Shown: positions 15,929 through 23,844 of the stretch, piece after piece | Layout: each line of letters starts with the position of its first letter | Numbering within the stretch: position 1 is the stretch's first letter | DNA from: Streptacidiphilus albus JL83 | GTDB lineage: Bacteria; Actinomycetota; Actinomycetes; Streptomycetales; Streptomycetaceae | NCBI RefSeq assembly: GCF_000744705.1 | Contig: NZ_JQML01000001.1 | Location: 4,226,017 to 4,290,016 of the forward strand | Direction of reading: 5' to 3' | DNA length: 64,000 nucleotides | The notes under the pieces: model-generated | What the model was told of the DNA's origin: nothing | Database searches by the model: none | What the model saw: the letters and a program-made list of their open reading frames with translations, nothing else | Program-made: the position numbers and the translations under genes

Positions 15929-16873
15929 GTGAAGCACGTCATCGCACTCGATGTCGGCGGGACCGGCATGAAAGCCGCACTCGTCGCCCAGGACGGCACG
16001 CTCCTGCACGTGGAGCGCCGAGCCACCGGCCGGGAACACGGCACGGACGCCGTCGTCGACGGCATCCTCGACTTCGCCGCGCACCTGCGCGACGAGGGCC
16101 TGCGCCGCTACGGCACGGCCGCGGCCGCGGCCGGGGTCGTCGTCCCCGGGACGGTCGACGAGAAGAACGGCATCGCCGTCTTCTCCGGCAACCTCGGCTG
16201 GCGCGACCTGCCCATGCGCCGGCTCCTCAGCGAACGGCTGGCCGACGCCGGGCACACGCTGCCGGTGGCGCTCGGCCACGACGTCCGCACCGGCGCCCTG
16301 GCCGAGGCCAGGATCGGCGCCGGACAGGGCATCGACCGCTTCCTGTTCATCGCACTGGGCACCGGCATCGCCGGCGGCATCGGCATCGACGGACGGATCG
16401 AGGCCGGGGCCCACGGCAACGGCGGGGAGATCGGCCATGTGGTCGTCCGGCCCGGCGGGCCGCCGTGCGGCTGCGGTGGACGCGGCTGTCTGGAGACCCT
16501 GGCCTCCGCCTCCGCCGTCACCCGCGCCTGGGCCGCCGCCAGCGGCGACCCGAACGCCGACGCGGCCGGCTGCGCGCGGGCCGTCGAGGCCGGCGACAAG
16601 CGGGCGCTGGAGGTCTGGTCCGATGCCGTCGCCGCGCTGGCCGACGGGATCATCTTCGCCCAGAGCCTGCTCGACCCCCGAACGGTGATCATCGGTGGCG
16701 GCCTCGCCGAGGCCGGTGACACGCTGTTCACACCCCTGCGCGAGGCAGTCCTGGAGCGGATCACGTTCCAGGTGCCGCCCGCGCTCGTACCGGCGATGCT
16801 CAAAGACACCGCCGGATGCCTGGGCGCAGGGCTGCTCGCCTGGGATCTGCTCTCACTGGAGGTGACCGCGTGA
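15929..16873 (+). CDS. nagK: N-acetylglucosamine kinase (ROK family)
   Basis: 314-residue ROK sugar kinase phosphorylating imported or recycled GlcNAc. ATP loop VIALDVGGTGMKAALV at the N-terminus, ALGTGIAGGI, the ExGH motif GGEIGHVVV, and the ROK zinc site CGCGGRGCLE near residues 180-189. GTG 15929 follows AGGAAAGGGAG. The 3' end overlaps nagA by GTGA, so both are translated from one message. A glucokinase role is possible for ROK proteins, but linkage to nagA and the DasR boxes favours GlcNAc. Confidence 0.9.
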   Translation: MKHVIALDVGGTGMKAALVAQDGTLLHVERRATGREHGTDAVVDGILDFAAHLRDEGLRRYGTAAAAAGVVVPGTVDEKNGIAVFSGNLGWRDLPMRRLLSERLADAGHTLPVALGHDVRTGALAEARIGAGQGIDRFLFIALGTGIAGGIGIDGRIEAGAHGNGGEIGHVVVRPGGPPCGCGGRGCLETLASASAVTRAWAAASGDPNADAAGCARAVEAGDKRALEVWSDAVAALADGIIFAQSLLDPRTVIIGGGLAEAGDTLFTPLREAVLERITFQVPPALVPAMLKDTAGCLGAGLLAWDLLSLEVTA

Positions 16874-18072
16874 ACAACGCGGACCGCACTGTGCTGGCCG
16901 GGGCCAGGCTCGTCCTGCCCACCGGCGTCGTCGACAACGGGCGGCTGATCGTCGAGAACGGCCGGATCGTCGAGGCGGCGGCAGCGTCGGAGAGCGCGCT
17001 GCCCGAGGCCCCTGCGTCCGGGCCGCCGGCGCTGGACCTCGGCGGCTTCACCGTCGTCCCCGGGTTCGTGGACATGCACGTCCACGGCGGCGGCGGGGCG
17101 TCCTACGCCTCCGGCATCGCCGAGGAGGCGCTGACGGCCGCCCGGACCCATCTGGAGCACGGCACCACCACCACCGTCGCCTCCACCGTCACCGGCGAGA
17201 TCGACGAGATCTGCCGGCAGGCGTCGGTGCTCAGCGAGCTGGTCGAGGACGGCGTGCTGGCCGGCGTCCACTTCGAGGGCCCGTTCATCAGCATCAACCG
17301 CTGCGGGGCGCACCAGCCCGACCTGCTCCGCGACCCCGACCCGGCGCTGGTCCGCAAGCTGGTCGACGCCGCCCGGGGCACCGCCAAGATGCTGACCCTG
17401 GCTCCCGAGCTGGACGGCGGCCTGGAGTCCATCCGGCTGCTGGCCGAGCTCGGCGTGATCGCCGCCGTCGGCCACACCGACGCCGGCTACGACCAGGTGC
17501 TGGCCGGCATCGACGCCGGTGCGACCGTCGCCACCCACCTCTTCAACGCCATGCCGGCCATCGGCCACCGCGCGCCGGGCCCGATCGTGGCGCTGCTGGA
17601 GGACGAGCGGGTCACCGTGGAGCTGATCGGCGACGGGGTGCACCTGCACCCGGCCGTGATCGACCTGGCCATGAAGGGCGCCGGTCTGGACCGGGTCGCC
17701 CTGGTCACCGACGCCATGTCGGCGGCCGGCTTCGGCGACGGCCTGTACCCGCTGGGCCCGCTCCAGGTCCGGGTGGAGAACGGCGTCGCCCGGCTGGTCG
17801 AGGGCGGCTCCATCGCCGGCAGCACGCTCACCCTGGACGTCGCCTTCCGCCGCGCGGTGACCCTCAACGGCCTGTCGCTGGAGCGCGCCGCCCAGGTGCT
17901 CTCGCTGAACCCGGCCAGGCAGCTCGGCCTGGACGACCGGGTCGGCTCGCTGGAGCCCGGCAAGTACGCCGACCTGGTGGTCCTGGACGCCGACCACCAG
18001 GTGGTCGCGGTGATGCGCCGGGGCGAGTGGGTCGTCGGCGCGGACGCCTTCCGGGTGCCGGCCCCGGCCTGA
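16870..18072 (+). CDS. nagA: N-acetylglucosamine-6-phosphate deacetylase
   Basis: 400 residues from GTG 16870. It removes acetate from GlcNAc-6-P to give glucosamine-6-P, the DasR effector. Amidohydrolase-type metal and catalytic residues are present: HVH at 70-72 in FVDMHVHGGGG, E136 in HFEGPF, H202 in VGHTDA, H223 in THLFNAM and catalytic D281 in VTDAMSAAG. Coupled to nagK through a GTGA overlap, and closed by a strong terminator. Of normal length and apparently intact. Confidence 0.96.
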   Translation: MNNADRTVLAGARLVLPTGVVDNGRLIVENGRIVEAAAASESALPEAPASGPPALDLGGFTVVPGFVDMHVHGGGGASYASGIAEEALTAARTHLEHGTTTTVASTVTGEIDEICRQASVLSELVEDGVLAGVHFEGPFISINRCGAHQPDLLRDPDPALVRKLVDAARGTAKMLTLAPELDGGLESIRLLAELGVIAAVGHTDAGYDQVLAGIDAGATVATHLFNAMPAIGHRAPGPIVALLEDERVTVELIGDGVHLHPAVIDLAMKGAGLDRVALVTDAMSAAGFGDGLYPLGPLQVRVENGVARLVEGGSIAGSTLTLDVAFRRAVTLNGLSLERAAQVLSLNPARQLGLDDRVGSLEPGKYADLVVLDADHQVVAVMRRGEWVVGADAFRVPAPA

Positions 18073-18100
18073 CGCCCGACGCCCGCCGACGCCTCCGACG

Positions 18101-18145
18101 ACGCGAGCGGCCTGCCACCCCGGGGGGATGGCAGGCCGCTCGCGT
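18101..18145. terminator. Bidirectional terminator after nagA
   Basis: 21-bp stem with one mismatch and a short G-rich loop between the convergent nagA and carbohydrate-binding-protein genes. Confidence 0.85.
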
Positions 18146-18166
18146 GTCCGTCGGTTCCCGGGTCGG

Positions 18167-18787
18167 CTAGTTCCAGGGCGGGGTGCTGCTGGAAACGGTC
18201 AGCGCGAGCTGGTCGACATTGATCCCGGCCGAGCTGCCGCCGCCGTAGCTCAGGGCGATGGTGTTGCTGCCGGCGTTGAGCGTCACCGAGGCGTACGAGC
18301 GCTGCCAGGCCTTGTCCCAGTCGGTGTTGCCCGAGATCCAGTTCTGCAGGTTGATCGTCTGGCTGGTCTGCTTGCCGTTGACGGTCATCGTGAACGGGTC
18401 CTGCGAGGTGCTGCCGGCCGCGTTGGCGTAGTGCACCCAGAAGGTGTACTGCCCGGCGGTCGGCACGGTGACATTGGCCCAGGTGATGCTCATCCCGGCG
18501 GCCGTCAGCGGGACGAACTTGCCGTCGGTGGAGGCGCCGCCGGTGTGGTTGTTCATCACCACCGCGTTGCCGCCGAGCGTCATGCCGGAGACGTTGGTCG
18601 CCCCCGGGAGCGCCGCCGAGGCCGAGGCCGAGGCGGAGGGGCTGACCGAGGCCGAAGCGGTGCTGCTGGCACCGGCCGAACCGCTGCCCTCCGCCGTGGC
18701 GGAGGACTTCGGGGGGCTGTTGTGGAGCAGCGCCACGCTGATGCCGATGACCACGGCCAGCACCACGCCGGCCGCGCCGAGCATCAC
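18167..18787 (-). CDS. Membrane-anchored carbohydrate-binding module, C-terminal part of a probably frame-shifted gene
   Basis: 206 residues: one membrane helix at the N-terminus (MLGAAGVVLAVVIGISVALL), a Ser/Ala-rich wall-spanning linker of about 40 residues, then a beta-sandwich resembling CBM6/CBM35 modules (WANVTVPTAGQYTFWVHYAN ... NTIALSYGGGSSAGINVDQLAL). The frame continues upstream without a start as a strongly basic stretch ending RGRGRGGSNRAV, the natural cytoplasmic flank of the helix. The Q-rich N-terminal part is in another frame and ends here by TGATG. Homologues I remember are single polypeptides, so an indel near 18790-18850 is likely. If real, the two parts would be translationally coupled. 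Confidence 0.7.
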   Translation of the reverse strand: MMLGAAGVVLAVVIGISVALLHNSPPKSSATAEGSGSAGASSTASASVSPSASASASAALPGATNVSGMTLGGNAVVMNNHTGGASTDGKFVPLTAAGMSITWANVTVPTAGQYTFWVHYANAAGSTSQDPFTMTVNGKQTSQTINLQNWISGNTDWDKAWQRSYASVTLNAGSNTIALSYGGGSSAGINVDQLALTVSSSTPPWN

Positions 18788-19173
18788 CGCGCGGTTGCTG
18801 CCGCCCCGGCCCCGCCCGCGCCGCCGCCGGCCCGGCCACCGGCCCGGCCGCCGCCCTGCGGCGGTCCGGTCGGCGCGGCCTGCTGGCCGTACTGCTGACC
18901 GGGCTGCTGGCCCTGTTGCTGACCGGGCTGCTGGAACTGCTGCTGCTGGCCGGGCTGCTGGTAGGGCTGCTGCTGCGGGACCTGCGGCTGACCGTAGGCT
19001 CCCGGCTGCGGCCGCTGGCCGTACTGGGTGCGGCCGACCTGCGTCGCCTGCTGGTAGGAGGTGCGCGGCACGCCGGGCTGGGGCGCGGACCGGGGGGCCT
19101 CGCCCTCCTGGCCGCGGTAGAGGTAGGCGAACGGGTCGTCGTCCTCGGGCACGCCGTTGTCCTCGGCTGTCAT
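18784..19173 (-). CDS. Q/P-rich cytoplasmic N-terminal part of the same gene
   Basis: From ATG 19173 this frame gives MTAEDNGVPEDDDPFAYLYRG, then a low-complexity Gln/Pro/Gly/Tyr-rich segment (repeated QQPGQQ and QYGQQ) and ends AGAAATAR after 129 residues, stopping inside the GC-rich run where the next frame supplies the membrane helix. The DDPFAYLY start is characteristic of streptomycete membrane proteins with a long disordered cytoplasmic head. Upstream of it 183 bp separate it from cdgB. Read as the front of a frame-disrupted gene; a genuine short protein is less likely. Confidence 0.65.
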   Translation of the reverse strand: MTAEDNGVPEDDDPFAYLYRGQEGEAPRSAPQPGVPRTSYQQATQVGRTQYGQRPQPGAYGQPQVPQQQPYQQPGQQQQFQQPGQQQGQQPGQQYGQQAAPTGPPQGGGRAGGRAGGGAGGAGAAATAR

Positions 19174-19356
19174 CGAGTCGTCAACTCCCCTGTGGTGGCT
19201 TGTCCCTCCGCTCCGGCACGGCAGACGGGACAAGGTCAACGTACATGATCGAATCAGGGCGAAGCACCCTCGCGCACGCCGGAGGGCGGGCGCCCCCGTG
19301 TGCGGCACACTACCTCGAACGTGTGACAGAGAGGTAAGGCCGGGACCGGCCCGCGG

Positions 19357-21045
19357 TCAGCCCGCGCGGCGGTGGGAGCGCCCGCCGGAGGGGTTGTTGC
19401 CGGTCCCACCTGCGCGGGAGCGCTTCTCCAGATACATCCGCTCGTCAGCGGTGTGCAGTACCTCGTCGATGGTCATACCGCAGCCTGCCCAGCCGATGCC
19501 CAGACTCACACCGACCCGCACCGTACGGCCGCCCTCGACCCGGATCGGCGGGGTGATCGCGGTCCGCAGCCGCCCGGCCAGATCCCGGGCCTCCTCCCGG
19601 CCGACGCCGTCGGCCAGGACCACGAACTCGTCGCCGCCGAGCCGGGCCACCGTGTCGCCCTCGCGGACCACGTGCTGGAGCCTGCGGGCCACCTCGATCA
19701 GCACCGCGTCGCCGGCGCTGTGCCCGAAGCGGTCGTTGATCGACTTGAAGCCGTCCAGGTCGCAGAAGACCACCGCGAGCCCGCGTCCGCCCGGGGCCTC
19801 GGCCGCCGGGTCGTCCGGCAGCACCGCGTGCACGTGCTCGAAGCCCGCCGTCTCGTAGGCCTCGGCCGGACCGCTGTAGAGGCTCTCGTAGGTCGACAGG
19901 CCGTAGCTGTGGCTCTCCTCGGCGAGGAGGTCGGCGCCCCCGTCCAGCGCCTGCGGGCGGTCGCACAGCCGCATCCGCAGCCGGATCCGCAGCTCGGCCG
20001 CGTTCGGCAGCCCGGTCAGCCCGTCGTGGCTGGCCCGGTGCGCGAGCTGGAGCTCGTGCCGCTTCCGGTCCTCGATGTCCTCGACGTGGGTGAGCAGGAA
20101 GCGCACGCCCTCGGCGGTGTCGGCGACCACCGAGTTGCGCAGGTGGACCCAGAGGTAGCCGCCGTCCCGACGGGACAGTCGGACCTCCGCCCGGCCGTTC
20201 TCGGCCACCCGGCGCAGCTTCTGCTCGTCCTCCGGGTGGACCAGGTCGACGAAGCTGTAGCGCTCCAGCGACGCCCTGGGCCGCCCGAGCAGCCGGCAGA
20301 GGGCGTCGTTGACCCGGGTGAGCCGACCGCCGGCGACATCGTGCAGCTCGGTGATGGCCATCCCGCTCGGGGCGTACTCGAACGCCTGGCGGTAGCTCTC
20401 CTCGCTGGCGCGCAGGGTCTGCTGCTCGCGCTCGAAGCGGACCAGCGCGCGCTGCATCTCGGCCCGCAGCCGGGCGTTGCCGATGGCGATGCCGGCCTGC
20501 TGGCTGAACATCGCCAGCGCCTCGCGGCCCCAGGCGCCGGGGCGCCGCCCGTTGCGCGGCCGGTCCACCGAGAGCACGCCGAGCAGTTCGCCGCCGAGGC
20601 TGTGCATCGGGGCGAACAGGAAGTCGTCGACGTGCCAGTCCTCCTCGACCGGGGAGTCGATGCCGCGTCCGCCGCCCCAGGTGGGGATGTCGGGAGGGCT
20701 GGCCCAGGAGCGCTCGCGGGGGACGAAGACCAGCGGGCCCCACTTCTCACCGACCGCCAGCAGCCGGTTCCAGGAGTCCCGGGAGCCCGTCCGGCCGAGC
20801 ATGGTGTCGATCCCGCTGTCCGGCTCGCCGTCCTCGTCGAGCTCCCAGACCGCGGCGACGACCAGGTCGCCGTCGGGCCGCACCAGGTTGACGGCGGCCG
20901 CCTCGTAGCCGAGACCGGTCACCGCCCCCTCCACCACGGCCTGCAGCGTCCCGGCGAGGCTGCGGGCCGCGTTGAGGTCCGCTATGACGCGGTGCAGGCT
21001 GCGCAGGGTCTCAAGCCGGACGTACGGCTCCGACTCGGTGTCCAT
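19357..21045 (-). CDS. cdgB: Diguanylate cyclase CdgB (GAF-PAS-GGDEF)
   Basis: 562 residues, no membrane segment. Order: GAF domain (about 10-195), PAS/PAC (about 215-335, ESYRQAFEYAPSGMAI ... FLLTHVEDIEDRKR), GGDEF domain from HDGLTGLPN. The catalytic loop LGGDEF is at about 468-473 and the inhibitory I-site RxxD (REGD) precedes it by five residues, so it should make c-di-GMP and be product-inhibited. A hydrophilic stretch of about 50 residues separates the first GGDEF helix from the catalytic strand. Matches S. coelicolor CdgB, a BldD target; a BldD-like dyad lies upstream. ATG 21045 after GGAGGGAG; a GTG one codon earlier is possible. Confidence 0.92.
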   Translation of the reverse strand: MDTESEPYVRLETLRSLHRVIADLNAARSLAGTLQAVVEGAVTGLGYEAAAVNLVRPDGDLVVAAVWELDEDGEPDSGIDTMLGRTGSRDSWNRLLAVGEKWGPLVFVPRERSWASPPDIPTWGGGRGIDSPVEEDWHVDDFLFAPMHSLGGELLGVLSVDRPRNGRRPGAWGREALAMFSQQAGIAIGNARLRAEMQRALVRFEREQQTLRASEESYRQAFEYAPSGMAITELHDVAGGRLTRVNDALCRLLGRPRASLERYSFVDLVHPEDEQKLRRVAENGRAEVRLSRRDGGYLWVHLRNSVVADTAEGVRFLLTHVEDIEDRKRHELQLAHRASHDGLTGLPNAAELRIRLRMRLCDRPQALDGGADLLAEESHSYGLSTYESLYSGPAEAYETAGFEHVHAVLPDDPAAEAPGGRGLAVVFCDLDGFKSINDRFGHSAGDAVLIEVARRLQHVVREGDTVARLGGDEFVVLADGVGREEARDLAGRLRTAITPPIRVEGGRTVRVGVSLGIGWAGCGMTIDEVLHTADERMYLEKRSRAGGTGNNPSGGRSHRRAG

Positions 21046-21509
21046 CACGCGCTCCCTCCGTGACAGCGACGCAGCGGTCTCGCCCCCGGGACCCTGGGTG
21101 GATCCCTCCGTCTTTTCCTATCGTCCGATTGCCAAGCAAACTGAATCACAGGGAGCACACCAATAGGCACGCTGGGTCAGCAAATGGACGTCACTTGTGA
21201 CCCAACTCACACAACTGTCGACCGGTGATAAGCAGTTCATTCAGGACAAACCCCGCCAATCCCGCCCCAGCAGCCCCCTTCGACATCGGCCGCTTCAGAC
21301 AACAAATGAAGCCTCGGAGGGCTTGCGGACATGCAATTCGTTCATTCCTGGGTGTCAATGGCGCGTCAACGGCCCCGACCGGGCCCGTCGACCCCCCGGC
21401 CCGAATCCAAACCCGTTTGTCCGGGACCTGTCACTAGGACCTCGGTCGCACCCGCTGCTAGGTCGCACGGCCGATGCGACCTGCCCTCGGACGCGGATAC
21501 GGTGCTCAG
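21046..21509. other. Divergent intergenic region between cdgB and the flavin reductase gene
   Basis: About 460 bp without a credible gene and AT-richer than the flanks, as expected for a regulated developmental promoter. Apart from the BldD-like dyad at 21196-21211 I see no hairpin or repeat. Confidence 0.6.
21196..21211 (-). promoter_or_regulatory. Candidate BldD-type operator upstream of cdgB
   Basis: TGTGA-N6-TCACA, a perfect dyad whose half-sites match the BldD box pattern (GTGA...TCAC), 150 bp upstream of the cdgB ATG. cdgB is a known direct BldD target in S. coelicolor, which supports the reading, but the match alone is modest. A CRP-like site is the alternative, since TGTGA-N6-TCACA is also its consensus. 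Confidence 0.45.
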
Positions 21510-22055
21510 GTGTACATCGCAACCACGACCACCCCAGAACCTGTCGGCAGCGAGGCCTCACCGGAGGAGTTCCGCGCCGCGCTCGGGCACCTCGCCTCCG
21601 GCGTGGTGCTGCTCACCGCGCACGACCCGGAGGAGGGGGCGCGGGGCGAGGACATCGGGATGACCGCCACGGCGTTCCTCTCCGTCTCGCTGGAGCCCCC
21701 GCTGGTCCTGGTGTCCGTCCGGGCCGACTCGCGGATGGAGGAGGCGCTCTCCCGGATCGACCGCTGGGCGGTCTCGATCCTCGCCGCCGAGCAGCGGACG
21801 ACGGCTGCCAGGTTCGCCATGAAGGGCCGGGTGAGCGACCGGCTGCTCTTCGCCGACCTGCCGCACGGGCGCGGCGCGGCGAGCGGGGCGCCGCTGGTGA
21901 CCGGGGCGCTGGCGACGGTGGAGTGCCGCACCGAGCAGCGGGTGACCGCGGGCGACCACCTGCTGCTGATCGGCCGGGTGCTGGAGGCCAGGGCGGACAA
22001 CTCCGACGGCGAGCCGCTGGTCTACTTCCGCGGGCAGTACCGCCGGCTGGGCTGA
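21510..22055 (+). CDS. Flavin reductase-like protein (FMN-binding split barrel)
   Basis: 181 residues from GTG 21510. EEFRAALGHLASGVVLLT, then GMTATAFLSVSLEPPLVLVSV, and TTAARFA..GRVSDR..F followed by HLLLIGRVLEA are the pattern of flavin reductases that supply reduced FMN to two-component monooxygenases. No monooxygenase partner is nearby. The start lacks a strong ribosome-binding site. Convergent with the arfB-like gene, 22 bp apart. Confidence 0.85.
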   Translation: MYIATTTTPEPVGSEASPEEFRAALGHLASGVVLLTAHDPEEGARGEDIGMTATAFLSVSLEPPLVLVSVRADSRMEEALSRIDRWAVSILAAEQRTTAARFAMKGRVSDRLLFADLPHGRGAASGAPLVTGALATVECRTEQRVTAGDHLLLIGRVLEARADNSDGEPLVYFRGQYRRLG

Positions 22056-22077
22056 GCGCCGGGCCGCGGCGGGCGGG

Positions 22078-22506
22078 TCAGTCGAACCGCCCGGAACGGC
22101 CGCGCTTGACGTCCGCGCGGCGCTTCTTGTCGGTCAGTCGGCGCTCGACCATGCCCCGGCTCGGCCGGGTCGGCCGACGGCTGCGCGGCGGGGGTGCGAC
22201 CGCCTCGCTCAGCAGCGCCCCCAGCCGGACCGCCGCGGCCTCCCGGTTGCGCCACTGGGAGCGGTGCTCGGACGCCTTGACGATGAGCACCCCGCCGTCC
22301 GTGAGCCGCCCGGAGAGGCGCTCCAGCGCCCGCTCCTTCCACACCTGCGGCAGCGCCTCGGAGGCGCCGAGGTCGAAGCGGAGCTCGACCTGGCTGTCGC
22401 TGGTGTTCACATGCTGGCCGCCGGGGCCGGAGGAGCGCGAGAAACGCCACTGGAGCTCGGCGTCGGGCAGGACGACCGAGCCGCGGACGCGGACGGGGAG
22501 GGACAT
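22078..22506 (-). CDS. arfB: Peptidyl-tRNA hydrolase ArfB-like (GGQ release factor homologue)
   Basis: 142 residues. It carries the catalytic GGQ in SSGPGGQHVNTSDSQVELRF and ends in a basic tail (RRLTDKKRRADVKRGRSGRF) that reaches into the mRNA channel, so it fits the ArfB/YaeJ family that rescues stalled ribosomes. It lacks the stop-codon recognition domain of RF1/RF2. ATG 22506 directly precedes the conserved VRVRGSVVLPDAEL strand. Monocistronic. Confidence 0.92.
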   Translation of the reverse strand: MSLPVRVRGSVVLPDAELQWRFSRSSGPGGQHVNTSDSQVELRFDLGASEALPQVWKERALERLSGRLTDGGVLIVKASEHRSQWRNREAAAVRLGALLSEAVAPPPRSRRPTRPSRGMVERRLTDKKRRADVKRGRSGRFD

Positions 22507-22620
22507 GGCTCCATGGTCGCCGCTGCCCGGCCCTCCGCGCCAGGCATTAAGGCCGACCCGTCGGGGCGGGCGTCGGGGGCGGACGTCGGGGCGGTGCCGA
22601 AAGCGTGGGACGATCGGCGC

Positions 22621-23109
22621 GTGATCGAGCTCGGCTACTCCCTGTCCAACCGCTTCCCCGACCCCCCGCAGACCGACTACCGCAGCGTCGGCGTCCGCAG
22701 CCTGCGGCACGACCTCTTCTGCGGTGACATCCATCTGGAGGCCGAGGGCGGCGAGCTGGCCACCTCCTGGGGCTGGGTGCCGGTGCTGGACTTCGCCTGG
22801 GCCGTCTGCGACATCGTCGAGGAGATCGACCGCGACCCGGCCGGCGGCCGCTCCAGTGCGCTCCAGCAGTCCGAGCTGGACTTCACCGAGTCGGCCGACC
22901 TGCTGCGCTTCAGCCGCCGCTTCAACTGGGTGGAGATCCGCGCGGACTGGACCGAGGCCCCGCCGCTCACCGTCCGCCACGGCGAACTGCGGCGCGAGGC
23001 CCGGGACTTCCTGCACGACGTGATCGCCGACCTGGCCGACATGCACGAGGGCCTGGCCGACAACCCGGCCGTCTGGGAGCTCCAGGCCCGCTTTCCCCGG
23101 ATGCCCTGA
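22621..23109 (+). CDS. Hypothetical protein
   Basis: 162 residues from GTG 22621, soluble and acidic, with a WGWVPVLDFAWAVCDIVEEID segment and a C-terminal helix REARDFLHDVIADLADMH. Codon use is typical of the chromosome. It resembles conserved actinobacterial proteins of unknown function, possibly immunity-like, but I cannot name the family. Head-to-head with arfB. The Shine-Dalgarno is weak, so a GTG about 27 bp upstream could also be the start. Confidence 0.6.
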   Translation: MIELGYSLSNRFPDPPQTDYRSVGVRSLRHDLFCGDIHLEAEGGELATSWGWVPVLDFAWAVCDIVEEIDRDPAGGRSSALQQSELDFTESADLLRFSRRFNWVEIRADWTEAPPLTVRHGELRREARDFLHDVIADLADMHEGLADNPAVWELQARFPRMP

Positions 23110-23172
23110 GCGCCGGACGCCCTGAGACCCGGGTCCCGGCCTCCGGGCGCCCTGAACCCGGGCGCAGCGGGG

Positions 23173-23796
23173 TCAGGGCTCGGTGCTGCGCCCGAGCAGC
23201 AGCGCCCCGGACGGCGCCGCCGCCGGAGTCCCGTGGACGTCCAGCCGGTGGAAGCCCAGCCGCTGGTAGAAGGCGAGCGCCCCGCTGTTGCCCGCGGCCA
23301 TGCCGAGGTGCACCCGGGGCGCGCCGGCCGCGCGCACCGCCGCCAGGAAGGCGGCGACCATCGCCCGTCCCGCGCCCTGCCCCTGGGCCTGCGGCAGCAG
23401 GTCGATGTGGAGGTGGGCGGGGTACCGGTCGGGCACCTCGCCGTCCAGCATCCACTCCGGGTGGTGCAGTTGGGCGATCCGCTCGGCATCCGGCCCCTCG
23501 CCGCCGCCCTCGGGGTAGCGCGGCCCGACCACCGGCAGCCAGCTGCGCCGGTACTCGGCCACGAAGCGGCGGGTGTCGGGGGTCCCGATGATGTAGCCGA
23601 TCGCCGTGTCCGCCTCGTCGGCGAGGACGAAGGCGAACTCCGGCTCCAGGTCGACATAGGGCCCGGTGAAGATCTCCGGCAGGATCCGCGGGTCCCGGTA
23701 GAGCGCGGTCGCGTCCGCACCGGCGTCACCGGTGCGGACGCAGACGTCGTAGCAGGCTTCCCGGTCGGCCGGGCGGTAGGCGCGTATGGTCGGCAT
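23173..23796 (-). CDS. GNAT-family N-acetyltransferase
   Basis: 207 residues with one GNAT fold: N-terminal IRAYRPADREACYDVCVRTGD, the acetyl-CoA loop LPQAQGQGAGRAMVAAF (Q/R-x-x-G-x-A type), and C-terminal GALAFYQRLGFHRLD. A long insertion after the first strands (VGPRYPEGGGEGPDAERI) is typical of the subgroup with HIDLLP. Substrate unknown. Not in an obvious operon. Confidence 0.85.
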   Translation of the reverse strand: MPTIRAYRPADREACYDVCVRTGDAGADATALYRDPRILPEIFTGPYVDLEPEFAFVLADEADTAIGYIIGTPDTRRFVAEYRRSWLPVVGPRYPEGGGEGPDAERIAQLHHPEWMLDGEVPDRYPAHLHIDLLPQAQGQGAGRAMVAAFLAAVRAAGAPRVHLGMAAGNSGALAFYQRLGFHRLDVHGTPAAAPSGALLLGRSTEP

Positions 23797-23844
23797 CCCG
23801 CCAGCTTGGCACAGCCGGCTGGAGGCCCGACCGACCGGATCCGG

